Shown here: positions 8,932 to 17,972 of the stretch, one piece after another
Layout: every line of letters begins with the position of its first letter
How positions within the stretch are numbered: position 1 is the stretch's first letter
Assembly: GCA_903837135.1 (NCBI GenBank)
Contig: CAILTK010000035.1
Location: forward strand, 23,264-87,263
Reading direction: 5' to 3'
From: an uncultured Caulobacterales bacterium
GTDB taxonomy: Bacteria > Pseudomonadota > Alphaproteobacteria > Caulobacterales > Caulobacteraceae
DNA length: 64,000 nucleotides
Notes under the pieces: model-generated
Seen by the model: the letters and a program-made list of their open reading frames with translations, nothing else
What the model was told of the DNA's origin: nothing
Database searches by the model: none
Position numbers and translations under genes: made by a program

Positions 8932-9645
8932 TCACTCGCCCCTGGTGAAGCCCTTGGCGACGAGCTCCTGGCGCGCGGCCGCCATCTGTTCGCGGAAGGC
9001 CGGCTTCTGAAGCATGGCCGAGACGAGGGCGATGCTGAGGGCGTGGCTGGCCTCGCCGTCCGAGGCGAAGTGCGAGCCGCACAGCTGGCGGCTGAAGGCA
9101 TAGTCGGCCGCGCGGTCGAGGAGGGCCTGCGCCTTCTCGGGGATCAGGTCGGCGAGGACCAGCGACACCGTATAGGCCATGGCGGCGTGGCCGCTCGGAT
9201 ATCCTGTGAGAGGCTTGTCGTTCGGATCGCAGGTCTTGACCGAGGCGTCGACCGCCCACGGGCGCTTGCGGTTGAAGTAGGCCTTGGCCTCGGAGGCGGC
9301 GTAGCCGGCGTCGTTCTGCGCCGCCGCCAGCACCGCCGCGGTGGCTGGCAGGGCCTTGAGGTCGAAGCCGCCGCCGAGCACCGCGTAGAAGGCCGTGGGG
9401 TCCTCGTGGTCGTCGTCCCATTTGGCCTGGGCGTAACGCTCGGGCGTGTCGGCGGCGATCGCCGCCTTGACGGCGGCCATGTCGATCCGCGCCCGCAGCG
9501 AGCCCTCGGCCGGGGGCGGCGGCAGCAGCCGGCTGGGCTCGACGTCGGCCGGCGTCAGCACCATCAGCGCCTTGGTCTTGGCGCCGGCGGGCGCCGTCGC
9601 CAGGGCGGCGACGGCGAGCAGGATCAGCAGGGCCGGAGCGCGCAT
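8932..9645 (-). CDS. PAP2-type class A acid phosphatase
   Basis: 237 residues with a Sec signal (cleavage near PAGA, residue 21). All three phosphatase signature blocks of the PAP2/class A family are seen: K121-x6-R128-P129 (KAYFNRKRP), P150-S-G-H153, and S185-R-x5-H192-x3-D196 (SRQLCGSHFASD). It should hydrolyse phosphomonoesters in the periplasm. The start ATG at 9645 lies 2 bp after the stop of the TonB receptor gene, so the pair is translationally coupled; scavenging of phosphate from an imported or surface-bound compound is a reasonable inference. Confidence 0.9.
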   Translation of the reverse strand: MRAPALLILLAVAALATAPAGAKTKALMVLTPADVEPSRLLPPPPAEGSLRARIDMAAVKAAIAADTPERYAQAKWDDDHEDPTAFYAVLGGGFDLKALPATAAVLAAAQNDAGYAASEAKAYFNRKRPWAVDASVKTCDPNDKPLTGYPSGHAAMAYTVSLVLADLIPEKAQALLDRAADYAFSRQLCGSHFASDGEASHALSIALVSAMLQKPAFREQMAAARQELVAKGFTRGE

Positions 9646-9647
9646 GC

Positions 9648-12176
9648 TCAGAACGCCGCCTTGAAGGTGAGCTGGAAGCTGCGGCCGGTCTGATAGGTGA
9701 AGACGTTCGCCGCGGCCGCGGCGAAATTCGTCGAGGTCGCTTGGGACAGGGCGGTGATCGGCAGGTTGGTGCCGGCGATCAGGCCCTTGCCCTTGAACGA
9801 GGTGATCGAGGTGTTGTCGAGCAGGTCGAGCACCTGGAATTCGATGCTGTAGTGATTGAAGCGATAGGTGGTGGTCCAGTCGGTCTCGTTGAACGAATGG
9901 ATCAGGCCGGTCGGCCCCGTCGTCCCGCTGGCGGCGGTCTGAAACTGCTGACCGATCCACTTGGTGTCGATGTTGCTGATCACGTCGTCGTCGGCGGTGA
10001 ACAGATGGTGGTGCTCGAAGCGGAAGCCCTGGGCGGCGGTCCAGCGGGGCGCCTTGGCGATCTGCTTGCCGTTGCCGCCCGGGTTGAGCGGGTCCTTCTC
10101 GGCGGTGGCCTGGTTGATGGAGAAGTTGCCGAACACCGAGAAGCCGAGCGGCAGGAGGTAGGTGGCCTGGCCTTCGATCCCCTTGTAGACGGCGCCGCCC
10201 GAGTTGCTGTCGTAGGTCTCCCCGTTGATGGAGGAGGTCGGGTCGGTGATGGTGATGGTCTGAATCTTGTGCTTGAAATCGATGTAGTAGATGTCGCCGT
10301 CGAAGGTCAGCTTGCCGGCGTTGAACACGGTCCCGAGTTGATAGTTGGTCGATTCCTGCGGCACCACGTGGTTGTTGGCCGGGGCGTTGACGTAGAAGGA
10401 CGAGATGTTCGGCACCAGGAAGCCCTGGGCGTACTGGGCGTAGACCGACCAGTTGGAACGAATCCGGTAGTTGGCGGTCAGGAAGGGCAGGGTCTTGGTG
10501 TAGGTCCCGTCGACCCAGGACGGCTGGATCGAGCCCGAGACCGCGAGTTCCGGCGCGTGGATGAACAGCTCGAAGTGCACGTACTTCACGCCGGGCGTGA
10601 TGGTCAGGTCGGGGGTCGGCTTCCAGTCGAACTCGATGAAGGGCTGATACTGGTTCCAGCCCGAGTATTCGTCGTAGGCGATGTCGAGCGGAATTTCGCA
10701 GGCGCCGTTGGAAACGGTGGCCGAGACCCGGGTCGGATAGTTGCAGTGCCCGGTGCTGGAGGCGTTGAACGTGGTGGCGGCCTTCTCGCGGAAGTCGTCC
10801 AGCCCGGTCAGCCAGTCGAAGTCGAGGCGCTGGCGCTGGGTGAAGGCGTGTTCGAATTCGGCGCCGAAGCTGAGCTTGCCCCACGGGGTGTCCTCGTGGA
10901 ACTTCAGGATGTCGCCGATGACGCGGTACTCGTTGCGCTTGTAATAGCCGGGAATGCCGGGCGACTGGAGCGACTTGCTGTAGCCGCTCCCGGCGGCGGG
11001 ATAGGCTGCGACGGGGGGCGTGTTGTTCGGGAAGGTGGTGACCACCTGCGACACCACGGAGCTCGGCGGCGAACCCTGGTTGGCGTAGGTCCAGTTGGCG
11101 CTGGGATCGGCGGCGTTGTTATTAGCGGAATAGGTGTTGTTGTCGTAGAAGTAGCTGTAGACCGTGTTCTCCAGGGTCAGGCCGTGACCGAAGTCGCCGT
11201 TCACACGGATATATTCAAAGTCGGTCGCCTTCTGGGTGTAGTTGTAACCCTTGAAGGTCGAGTAGGCCGGATTGGTGCTCAGGGCGAAGCGCTTGCCGTA
11301 GAGGGTGGTCTGAGCCAGCGTGCCGTTGGAGTTGTTGTCGCCCTGATTATACTTGTCGGTGTTGTGGGTGTAGAGCGCGGTGATCGACCAGTAATTGTTG
11401 ATCGGCAGGGTGGCCTTGAAGAACTGGTTCTGGCCGCTGGACGGGCTGTTGGTCAGATAGCCCTCCGTCCGGTACTCCATGAAGTTGGCGACGACGTTGA
11501 GGTGATGCCATCCGTCGTCGAGCGGGCCGCTGTCGAGGGTGGTCACCGCCTGGTAGGTGCCGAAGCTGGCCAGGGTGGCGGTCTGGCGGAAGCCCGGCTT
11601 GTCCTCGAACGGCAGGGAGAACAGGTTCACCGAGCCGCCGAAGTTGGCCTGGCCGAAGTCGGACGCCCGGCCCGGGCCGCGGTCGATCACCACGCCGCCG
11701 ATCACCGAGGAGGGGAAGAAGGAGTTGGCGTGGTGGCTCGGGCCGTTGGTGTCGCCCCAGGCGACGCCGTCGTAGGTGACGTTGAACTCGCCGTCCTGGA
11801 AGCCGCGCATGGTCAGCTTGGCGCCGTCGGTGGCGCCCGGGCCGTTGGAGTTGGGGATGGTGGCCATGGACGGCGCCAGCAGCACGGAGGTGGTGTAGTC
11901 GCCGATCCGCGGCGCGACCTCTTCGATGTATTTGCGGGTGATCACCGCTTCAGGTTCGGTGGCCGCGAGCGAGGAGCGGACCGGGGCCGCATTGGCCGCG
12001 CGTCCCGGCACCGCGGTCACGACCACCTCGTGCACTTCGACTTCCGGCTTGGTCGCGGAGGAGTCCGTCGTCGCCTGGGCCTGGGATTGCGCCAGGGCCA
12101 GACCCGGAACGGCGCAGACAAGGGCCAGGATGGACGCCGCAGAGCGGAGGGCGGCGGAAGTGCGTTGGCCTGACAT
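9648..12176 (-). CDS. TonB-dependent outer-membrane receptor
   Basis: 842 residues: signal peptide (to about residue 29), an N-terminal TonB-box-like stretch (VEVHEVVVTA), a plug domain with the usual MRGFQDGEFNVTYDGV segment, then a long beta-barrel rich in aromatic and Asn residues ending in Phe (FQLTFKAAF), the outer-membrane insertion signature. Such receptors import scarce solutes using TonB energy. It heads an operon with the PAP2 phosphatase, which suggests a phosphorylated or organic-phosphate ligand rather than a siderophore, though the sequence does not prove either. Confidence 0.92.
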   Translation of the reverse strand: MSGQRTSAALRSAASILALVCAVPGLALAQSQAQATTDSSATKPEVEVHEVVVTAVPGRAANAAPVRSSLAATEPEAVITRKYIEEVAPRIGDYTTSVLLAPSMATIPNSNGPGATDGAKLTMRGFQDGEFNVTYDGVAWGDTNGPSHHANSFFPSSVIGGVVIDRGPGRASDFGQANFGGSVNLFSLPFEDKPGFRQTATLASFGTYQAVTTLDSGPLDDGWHHLNVVANFMEYRTEGYLTNSPSSGQNQFFKATLPINNYWSITALYTHNTDKYNQGDNNSNGTLAQTTLYGKRFALSTNPAYSTFKGYNYTQKATDFEYIRVNGDFGHGLTLENTVYSYFYDNNTYSANNNAADPSANWTYANQGSPPSSVVSQVVTTFPNNTPPVAAYPAAGSGYSKSLQSPGIPGYYKRNEYRVIGDILKFHEDTPWGKLSFGAEFEHAFTQRQRLDFDWLTGLDDFREKAATTFNASSTGHCNYPTRVSATVSNGACEIPLDIAYDEYSGWNQYQPFIEFDWKPTPDLTITPGVKYVHFELFIHAPELAVSGSIQPSWVDGTYTKTLPFLTANYRIRSNWSVYAQYAQGFLVPNISSFYVNAPANNHVVPQESTNYQLGTVFNAGKLTFDGDIYYIDFKHKIQTITITDPTSSINGETYDSNSGGAVYKGIEGQATYLLPLGFSVFGNFSINQATAEKDPLNPGGNGKQIAKAPRWTAAQGFRFEHHHLFTADDDVISNIDTKWIGQQFQTAASGTTGPTGLIHSFNETDWTTTYRFNHYSIEFQVLDLLDNTSITSFKGKGLIAGTNLPITALSQATSTNFAAAAANVFTYQTGRSFQLTFKAAF

Positions 12177-12858
12177 GGCGATCCCCGAATAAGAACGAGG
12201 AAATCATCGCAAACAGCCGAACGGCGTCCCGGTTACGCGATCGCGGCAAAAGACTGATGCAGTGTTCCCCGAGGCGTCTGGGATCACGGCGAGGGCCTTC
12301 AGGTCCAGTGAATGTTATGTTTCCGCTTCATGTCGATTATATTACGAATCTTGTTTTATAATCGGAAATGGCGCTACAGGCCGCCCGCCTTGCAGGCCCG
12401 TTTCATCGGTACGCGGACGGTAACCGGAGCATGGGGGAATTTCATCTGAAATACATTAACAGTAAGTGCGCGCGCGGAACGACTAAGTACTCGTCCTGAG
12501 ACTTCGCGCCGCATGGCGAGCCCCGCCGCCGCCTGCTAGTCTATCACCTAGTAGAGGCCTTGCGAGGGTCGCCATGGTCCGTTTATTTGTAATGATACTG
12601 TGTGCGCTTTGCGGCGGCTTTGTTCCGCACCGGCTGCATCCGAGACTTGCCCAGATTGTCGAATGGGCCACCGCCACCCCGGAGCGGGCGTAACGCGGCG
12701 ACGCGACTGTTTCCGCCCGGCGCGGCGCGCGGCGGTTCGGCGCCTTCTTCCCTTTTCAGAAGCCCTGTTTCCGGCCCTGCCTCCCGTCGACGGCCGACAT
12801 TTCACGGCCCCCTTCCGTTTCGAGCGCGTCGGGCCCAGGGTCGGGCTTCGGTCGACCT
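12177..12858. other. Intergenic region with AT-rich promoter-like stretch
   Basis: No convincing gene. An AT-rich block at about 12310-12380 contains TTATATTACGAATC and TTGTTTTATAAT, which stands out from the high-GC surroundings and is the likely promoter region for the TonB receptor gene (minus strand). The remainder to the EamA gene is high-GC with only shadow reading frames. Confidence 0.4.
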
Positions 12859-13305
12859 GTGGAGCACGGCGTGGCGCAATCATCCTGGTGGGCATGGGCC
12901 CTGGCGTCGGCGGTCTTCGCCGCCCTGACCGCGATCTTCGGCAAGGTGGGCGTGCAGGACATTTCCAGCGACCTGGCCACCCTCATCCGCACGGTGGTGA
13001 TCCTGGTGGTGCTGGGCCTGCTGGTGGCGGCCACCGGACAGTTCCGCGCCGGGCCGGTCACGCCGCGGACCTGGGTCTTCCTGGTGCTGTCGGGCCTCGC
13101 CACCGGCGCGTCCTGGCTCTGCTACTATCGCGCCCTCAAGCTCGGCGAAGCGGCCAAGGTGGCGCCGATCGACAAGTTGAGCGTGGTGCTGGTGGCCCTG
13201 TTCGGCGTCGCCTTCCTTGGCGAGCGGCTCGCCCTGCGCAACTGGGTCGGCGTGGCGATGGTGGCGCTCGGCGCCCTGCTGATCGCCGCGCGGGCGCCGG
13301 CCTGA
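12859..13305 (+). CDS. Single-domain EamA-type membrane transporter
   Basis: 148 residues from GTG at 12859 (a second GTG at 12871 is an equal candidate). About four to five hydrophobic segments, ending with LGERLALRNWVGVAMVALGALLIA, the typical last part of an EamA domain. Full DMT transporters have two such domains (~300 residues); this is a single-domain form like the COG2510 group, which must dimerise. The intact start-to-stop frame argues against its being a broken gene. Substrate unknown. Confidence 0.75.
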   Translation: MEHGVAQSSWWAWALASAVFAALTAIFGKVGVQDISSDLATLIRTVVILVVLGLLVAATGQFRAGPVTPRTWVFLVLSGLATGASWLCYYRALKLGEAAKVAPIDKLSVVLVALFGVAFLGERLALRNWVGVAMVALGALLIAARAPA

Positions 13306-13311
13306 CGGCGC

Positions 13312-14688
13312 TCAGCCGGCGGCGGCCGGGTCCGGGCCGGGAAATTCCGCCACCAGGCGCAGGCCCGGATCGGCGCTCTCGGCGACCAGGGTCCCGCCAA
13401 ACGCCTGCACGGCCGCCGCCACCAGCGCCAGCCCCAGGCCGCTTCCGGGGGTGGTCCGGCTCGCGTCCTGACGGAAGAAGCGGTCGAAGATCCGCCCGCG
13501 CGCCGCTTCGGGCACGCCCGGACCGTCGTCTTCGACGGTGAGCCGCCGACGCGCGCCGTCCACCGCCACGGTGACCGTGGTCCCGCGCGGCGTATGGGTC
13601 AGCGCATTCTCCACCAGGTTGGCGACGGCCTGGCCGAGCACCCGGGGTTCGGCCTTGACCATGAGGCCGGGGCCCGACGCCGTCAGCCGCAGGGTCCGTC
13701 CGCCCGCCTCGGCGGCCGGGGTATAGGCCTCCACGACGCGGACGGCGACGGCGGCGACATCCACCGGATCGAGCAGCAGGCCGGGGGCGCCGGCCTCCAG
13801 TTCGGCGATGTGCAGGAGGGCCTGAAACGTCCGCAGCACGTCCTCGACCCGCTCGGACGCGGCGATCAGCGCGCCTCGGTAGGCCGGGAGGCTGCGCGGC
13901 CCGGCGAGCGCGCGCGCGATGTCCTGGTTGTGGTGGGCGAGGGGGCGGCGAAGATCGTGGGCGACTGCGGAGGTCACCTGCCGCAGCCCCTCGATCAGCC
14001 GGTTCTGGCGCTCCATCATGTTGTTGATGGCCCGGGCCAGCTGGTCGTGCTCGGAGAGGGCGCCCTCGCGCACGGGGATGCGCGCGCCGCGGTCGCCGTT
14101 GGCGTAGGCCTCCACGGTCGCGGCGATCTGGTCGACCCGGCGCTGCACCCTCTGGCCCACCAGGACGCCGCCCGTGAGGCCCAGCGCCGCGACCAGGGCG
14201 GCGAGCCCGACGATGCCGAACAGCAGGCTGTCGTCCTGCGCCGCCTTGACCGCCAGGTATTCTCCCACGGTGAGGCGCAGATCGCCCGGCTCCGGACGGG
14301 TGAAGGCCAGCACCGCGCCGCCGACGTGACCGTCGGCCGGCGGGACCGAATATGTCGACCAGAACTTCGGCGGCGATCCGGCCGGAGGGCGAGGCGGAGC
14401 GGGCAGGGCGCCCGCGACGAGGCGTCCCTGGGCGTCCTCCAGCCGGTAGTCTCGCCCGGGATCGTGGCGGCGGCTCGTCTTGGCCAGCAGCGCCGGCAGG
14501 CCCTGCCGCCGCAGAAGATCGGTGATGTCGTCCTCCACCTCGTCGAGTTCGGCGTGGGCGGCGCGATATTCGGCGCGGCGGACCATGACCAGCGCGCCCG
14601 CTCCGGCGACCACGAAGACGAGCACGAACAGCAGCGTCTGCAGCGCCGCCAGCCTGACGCTGGAAGAGCGGGTCAGGCGGTTAGGCAA
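13312..14688 (-). CDS. Sensor histidine kinase
   Basis: 458 residues starting with TTG at 14688, overlapping the regulator stop by 8 bp. Two membrane segments (about 13-36 and 157-178) flank a ~120-residue periplasmic sensor. A HAMP linker follows (about 180-235), then the HisKA box with phospho-acceptor H244 (VAHDLRRPL), and the ATPase domain with N-box NLVENALTHTP, G1 DDGPGVP, F box FDRFFRQD and G2 GSGLGLALV. It should phosphorylate the OmpR-type regulator encoded just upstream. The signal is unknown. Confidence 0.9.
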   Translation of the reverse strand: MPNRLTRSSSVRLAALQTLLFVLVFVVAGAGALVMVRRAEYRAAHAELDEVEDDITDLLRRQGLPALLAKTSRRHDPGRDYRLEDAQGRLVAGALPAPPRPPAGSPPKFWSTYSVPPADGHVGGAVLAFTRPEPGDLRLTVGEYLAVKAAQDDSLLFGIVGLAALVAALGLTGGVLVGQRVQRRVDQIAATVEAYANGDRGARIPVREGALSEHDQLARAINNMMERQNRLIEGLRQVTSAVAHDLRRPLAHHNQDIARALAGPRSLPAYRGALIAASERVEDVLRTFQALLHIAELEAGAPGLLLDPVDVAAVAVRVVEAYTPAAEAGGRTLRLTASGPGLMVKAEPRVLGQAVANLVENALTHTPRGTTVTVAVDGARRRLTVEDDGPGVPEAARGRIFDRFFRQDASRTTPGSGLGLALVAAAVQAFGGTLVAESADPGLRLVAEFPGPDPAAAG

Positions 14689-15343
14689 TGGAGTATCCGA
14701 CGCCGCGCAGGGTCCTGATCGGATCGACGATGCCGTGACGGGTCAGCTTGGCCCTGAGCCGGCTCATGTGCGGCTCGATCACCGGGCCCGGGGCGTTGAG
14801 CTGAAGATCGAACACGCCTTCCAGCATCATGGCCTTGGTCACCGGTCGGCCGATGTTGAGGAGCAGCATCTCCAGCATGGCGAATTCGCTGTGCGTCAGC
14901 TCCACCGGCGCGCCATCCACGGTCACGCGGCGCGCCAGCCGGTCGAGCACGACGCTGTCCTTTCGGAGCACGCCCAAGGCGGTCGGCGGCCGCCGGCCGA
15001 TCGCCTCGATGCGGGCGTCCAGCTCCTCGAGGTCGAACGGCTTGATCAGATAGTCGTCGGCGCCGTGGCGCAGCCCCTCCACCCGATCCGCCACCCCGCC
15101 GAGGGCGGTCAGCAGGATGACCGGCGTGTCGATCCCCGCGGTTCGCAGCGCCTTCAACAGGTCGAGACCGTCCAGCCCCGGAAGCATGCGGTCGAGGATG
15201 ATGACGTCGTACCGGCCTGCGCCGGCCCTCAGCAGGCCGCCGCGCCCATCGCACTCGCTGTCCACGCCGTGGCCCCGGCGGATCAGGCCGGTCGTGACGA
15301 AATCAAGGGTCTGCGCGTCGTCCTCGACGATCAACAGGTTCAC
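14681..15343 (-). CDS. OmpR-family response regulator
   Basis: 220 residues from the GTG at 15343; this start is chosen because the protein then begins VNLLIVEDDA, the canonical receiver strand 1. Acidic pocket E7-D8-D9, phospho-acceptor D51 (VIILDRMLPG), switch Thr in ILLTALG and Lys in DYLIKPFD. The C-terminus is a winged helix (LTHSEFAMLEMLL, LRGVGYSIA). Translationally coupled to the kinase gene downstream. Targets unknown. Confidence 0.92.
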   Translation of the reverse strand: MNLLIVEDDAQTLDFVTTGLIRRGHGVDSECDGRGGLLRAGAGRYDVIILDRMLPGLDGLDLLKALRTAGIDTPVILLTALGGVADRVEGLRHGADDYLIKPFDLEELDARIEAIGRRPPTALGVLRKDSVVLDRLARRVTVDGAPVELTHSEFAMLEMLLLNIGRPVTKAMMLEGVFDLQLNAPGPVIEPHMSRLRAKLTRHGIVDPIRTLRGVGYSIA

Positions 15344-15781
15344 GGTCCACCAAGGGCTGGGCGAATGCGGAGGTATACGATGAAGGCTGCTGCAAGAAGC
15401 CGAGAAAACGCACGAAGTCAAAGCCTTGCGAAATCGAAAAGCCCTGGATAAAAGGCCCAGCCGACCTTCCTGGCCAGCCGGAACGACCCCGCCGACCCCC
15501 GGCGTCCCACTCCAAGGCGATCGCGTCAACTCTACTCTTACGTGCCGTTGGCGCGACGTGGGCGGCCGATCCGCCTGCGAGAAGGACGTCCGATCCCGCG
15601 CCTTTTCAAAGCGGGCTCAGGACGCCGCCGTTCGCTGCAAGTTTTCGAGCACAAATCCCGCGACCGGGCTAGGTTCAGGCCAAAATAGTTGCGGCGAACG
15701 GTTGCGGACGTCCGGCGCCGACAGAGTCCTTGTGAGCACGAGAGAGAGGTGTAAGTTCGCGTTTTAATTGTGGGGGCGACT
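15344..15781. other. Intergenic region without recognised features
   Basis: Between the minus-strand regulator and the plus-strand methyltransferase, so it should hold divergent promoters. I see no clear -35/-10 pair, hairpin or gene; the open frames are short and of shadow type. Confidence 0.3.
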
Positions 15782-16534
15782 ATGGATGCGCAGATAGAGC
15801 CGGCGGCCGGGTATCGGGCGATGATAGACGCTGCGGACCCCGCCGTGTTCATGCTTGAAACCGAAACCGGTCATGGCGATCGCACGACCATGCTGAAGGT
15901 TCAGACTATGGTCGCGGCCCAGGGCGATTATGTCTTCGCCGAGGTCGGGTCCTACATGGGGGGCACGCTTGTCCCGCATTTGCTGGACAGCCGATGTTCA
16001 AGGGTCATCTCGATCGACAAGCGGCCTGATTTACAGCCGGACGAGCGCGGAGTCAGCTTTGACTACACGCGCTCCAGCACGGCGAAGATGATCGAACGGT
16101 TGCGAGAACGCTTGCCGAGCCAGTGTCTGGACAAGCTGCAGACGTTCGACTGCGATGCATCGGACCTGCTCGATACCGCTCTACAGCCGATCGATATGTG
16201 TTTCATCGACGGCGAGCACACCAACAAGGCGGCGTTTCGGGATTTTCTGAGCCTTTGGAAACACTGCAAGCCGGACTGCATCATCCTCTTCCACGACGCC
16301 AACCTCATATCGGACGGGATCTGCAACGTGGAGGCGCTCCTCGATTTCAACGGTGTCGAATACAAGAGCTATCTGCTTCCCGAGCTGATGTTCGCGGTCT
16401 TCATCGGGAAATATGCGGAGGCCTCCGCCAGCTTCGTCCCGGAGGCCTTCGAAAAGGACGCGACCTTCGCCCGTTATAAAGACGAGCTCTGGAAGGGCAT
16501 CGCCAGGACCTATGCCGCCATCGGGTTGGTTTAG
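15782..16534 (+). CDS. Class I SAM-dependent methyltransferase-like protein
   Basis: 250 residues from the ATG at 15782, preceded by GGGGGCG; a GTG four codons earlier is less likely. Motif I is seen as YVFAEVGSYMGGTLVPHLLD (E-x-G-x-x-x-G), followed by VISIDKRPD (acidic residue binding the SAM ribose) and CFIDGEHTNKAAFRDF, the Asp-Gly-x-His pattern of the Methyltransf_24/cephalosporin-hydroxylase-like group, then ILFHDANL. Typically these methylate sugars or small hydroxylated compounds. GC is a little lower than its neighbours. Confidence 0.7.
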   Translation: MDAQIEPAAGYRAMIDAADPAVFMLETETGHGDRTTMLKVQTMVAAQGDYVFAEVGSYMGGTLVPHLLDSRCSRVISIDKRPDLQPDERGVSFDYTRSSTAKMIERLRERLPSQCLDKLQTFDCDASDLLDTALQPIDMCFIDGEHTNKAAFRDFLSLWKHCKPDCIILFHDANLISDGICNVEALLDFNGVEYKSYLLPELMFAVFIGKYAEASASFVPEAFEKDATFARYKDELWKGIARTYAAIGLV

Positions 16535-16628
16535 GTCCATCCTTCGACGAAGAGGCGCGCGCGACGTTGGGCGCCGGTGACGCCTTCGCTTTTTTGACCG
16601 CTGGTCGCGACCGTCCGCGCTCGGCGCG

Positions 16629-17717
16629 CTAAGGCTCGACCGCGAAGAGCTTGCGCATCGGCGTGACGTCCGCGTCGGCGGCGTGGCCGAGCCGGCCCGG
16701 CAGGCGGAAGGCGTCCTCGAGCGTGCGCAGCAGCGAATAATGGCTGTAGGGCGTGTCGTCGGTCAGGGCGCCGCGCCCGTGGTTGGTGATGACCACGGTG
16801 GGGATATGGCCCCCGCCGTAGTTGGACGCGGCGTTCGGGGTGATCCCGCAGCAGCCTTCGCGGCTCCTGCCCGATCCCTCGTCGAAGGTGATGACGATGG
16901 CCACATTCTCCTTCGACGACCAGACTGGCGCGTGCTCGATCCGCTCGACCAGCCGGCCCATGTAGAGGTCGCCGCGGCGGATCAGGTCGGCCTTATTGAC
17001 GATGTCGCAGTCGGCCGGAACGCCCTCGCCGTGGAGGCCGTGCATGTCGTTGCACTGGTTGGGAACCACGAGCGCGAAGCTGGGAACGGTGTTCGCCGCC
17101 AGGTCCTGTTCGAACCGGTCGAATCCGACGATATGCTCGGCCCGGCGCGGGTCGGCCTGCACGTCGGCGAAGTTCATGAAGCCGGAGTGCTTGGAGGCGT
17201 AGAGGGCGGTCGAGCGCGTCCGGGTGTCGACCTTCGGATCGCCGGCGGTCACCGCGGGCGATCCCGGTTCGGGCAGGCTCTCGTAATAGCCTTTCCAGCT
17301 CAGGCCGGCGGCGGCCAGCTGGTCGCCGAGATGCGGCGCGCGGACGGTGTGGTCGGCATAGCCCGGCGCCTTGGCCCCGTCGCAATAGGCCGCCGTCGCG
17401 TTGGCATGGCAATAATAGGCGTCGTCGTCGTGAATGCCGAAGGTGTCGCCGCCGAGCAGGGCCACATAGTTGGCTTCGCTGGGATGCACCTCGGCGTAGA
17501 AGCGCACCGCGTTTCCGCCGGTCGCCGCGAGCCGCGATATGTTGGGCGCGCCGACGGGGTCCAGGATCTGTTCGTAATCCTTGTTCTCATCGATGATGAC
17601 GAAGACGTGGGCGAAACGCGGGACGCCCTCGCTGTCGACCGCCGGCTTCGGCCTCAGGCCGGCGCAGCCGGACATCAGGGTCAGGCCACAGAGGCCGGCG
17701 AGCAGGACGGACTTCAT
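16629..17717 (-). CDS. Lipoprotein phosphoesterase (AcpA/phospholipase C-like alkaline phosphatase superfamily)
   Basis: 362 residues from the ATG at 17717, which gives a lipoprotein-type signal (MKSVLLAGLCGLTLMSGC, Cys at 18). The family motif appears at once: HVFVIIDENKDYEQIL, where E-N is the metal- and nucleophile-bearing loop of AcpA/PLC-type phosphoesterases, then HPSEANYVALLGG, and late metal ligands FDEGSGR and GGGHIPTVVITN. It should cleave phosphate mono- or diesters in the periplasm. The frame stays open well upstream of 17717 but crosses the YncE gene antisense and is not coding. Divergent from YncE. Confidence 0.85.
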   Translation of the reverse strand: MKSVLLAGLCGLTLMSGCAGLRPKPAVDSEGVPRFAHVFVIIDENKDYEQILDPVGAPNISRLAATGGNAVRFYAEVHPSEANYVALLGGDTFGIHDDDAYYCHANATAAYCDGAKAPGYADHTVRAPHLGDQLAAAGLSWKGYYESLPEPGSPAVTAGDPKVDTRTRSTALYASKHSGFMNFADVQADPRRAEHIVGFDRFEQDLAANTVPSFALVVPNQCNDMHGLHGEGVPADCDIVNKADLIRRGDLYMGRLVERIEHAPVWSSKENVAIVITFDEGSGRSREGCCGITPNAASNYGGGHIPTVVITNHGRGALTDDTPYSHYSLLRTLEDAFRLPGRLGHAADADVTPMRKLFAVEP

Positions 17718-17901
17718 CTGTGTTCCGCAAGGCGTAAGGGCGAGGCGCGACCGGAAGACGATTCGCATGACGACGACAACCAAGACTGCAGGTTTCCGAC
17801 CGAAAGCTTGCGCCCCCGCAAGGATGTTGACGATGGAGCGCGCGTGGAATCCCGGTTTGACTTCGCCGCTGCGGCCCAGGTAATACTGTATTGAGCGCAT
17901 C

Positions 17902-17919
17902 GCAGTCTTGCAAGACTGC
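17902..17919. promoter_or_regulatory. Perfect 18-bp palindrome, candidate operator
   Basis: GCAGTCTTGCAAGACTGC is its own reverse complement and lies between the divergent phosphoesterase and YncE genes, 53 bp before the YncE start. The half-site CAAGACTGCA recurs at 17781-17790. A symmetric site plus a second half-site in a divergent promoter region fits a dimeric regulator; no such regulator is encoded nearby. Confidence 0.5.
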
Positions 17920-17972
17920 AAGAAAAACTCTTCCGCCCCGGTTGGGTGGACCATTTCGCCGCGGAGACAAGG

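Noticed and set aside
9741..12173. 810-residue plus-strand open frame opposite the TonB receptor
   Set aside because: Val/Gly-rich shadow; the receptor on the other strand has signal peptide, plug and terminal Phe.
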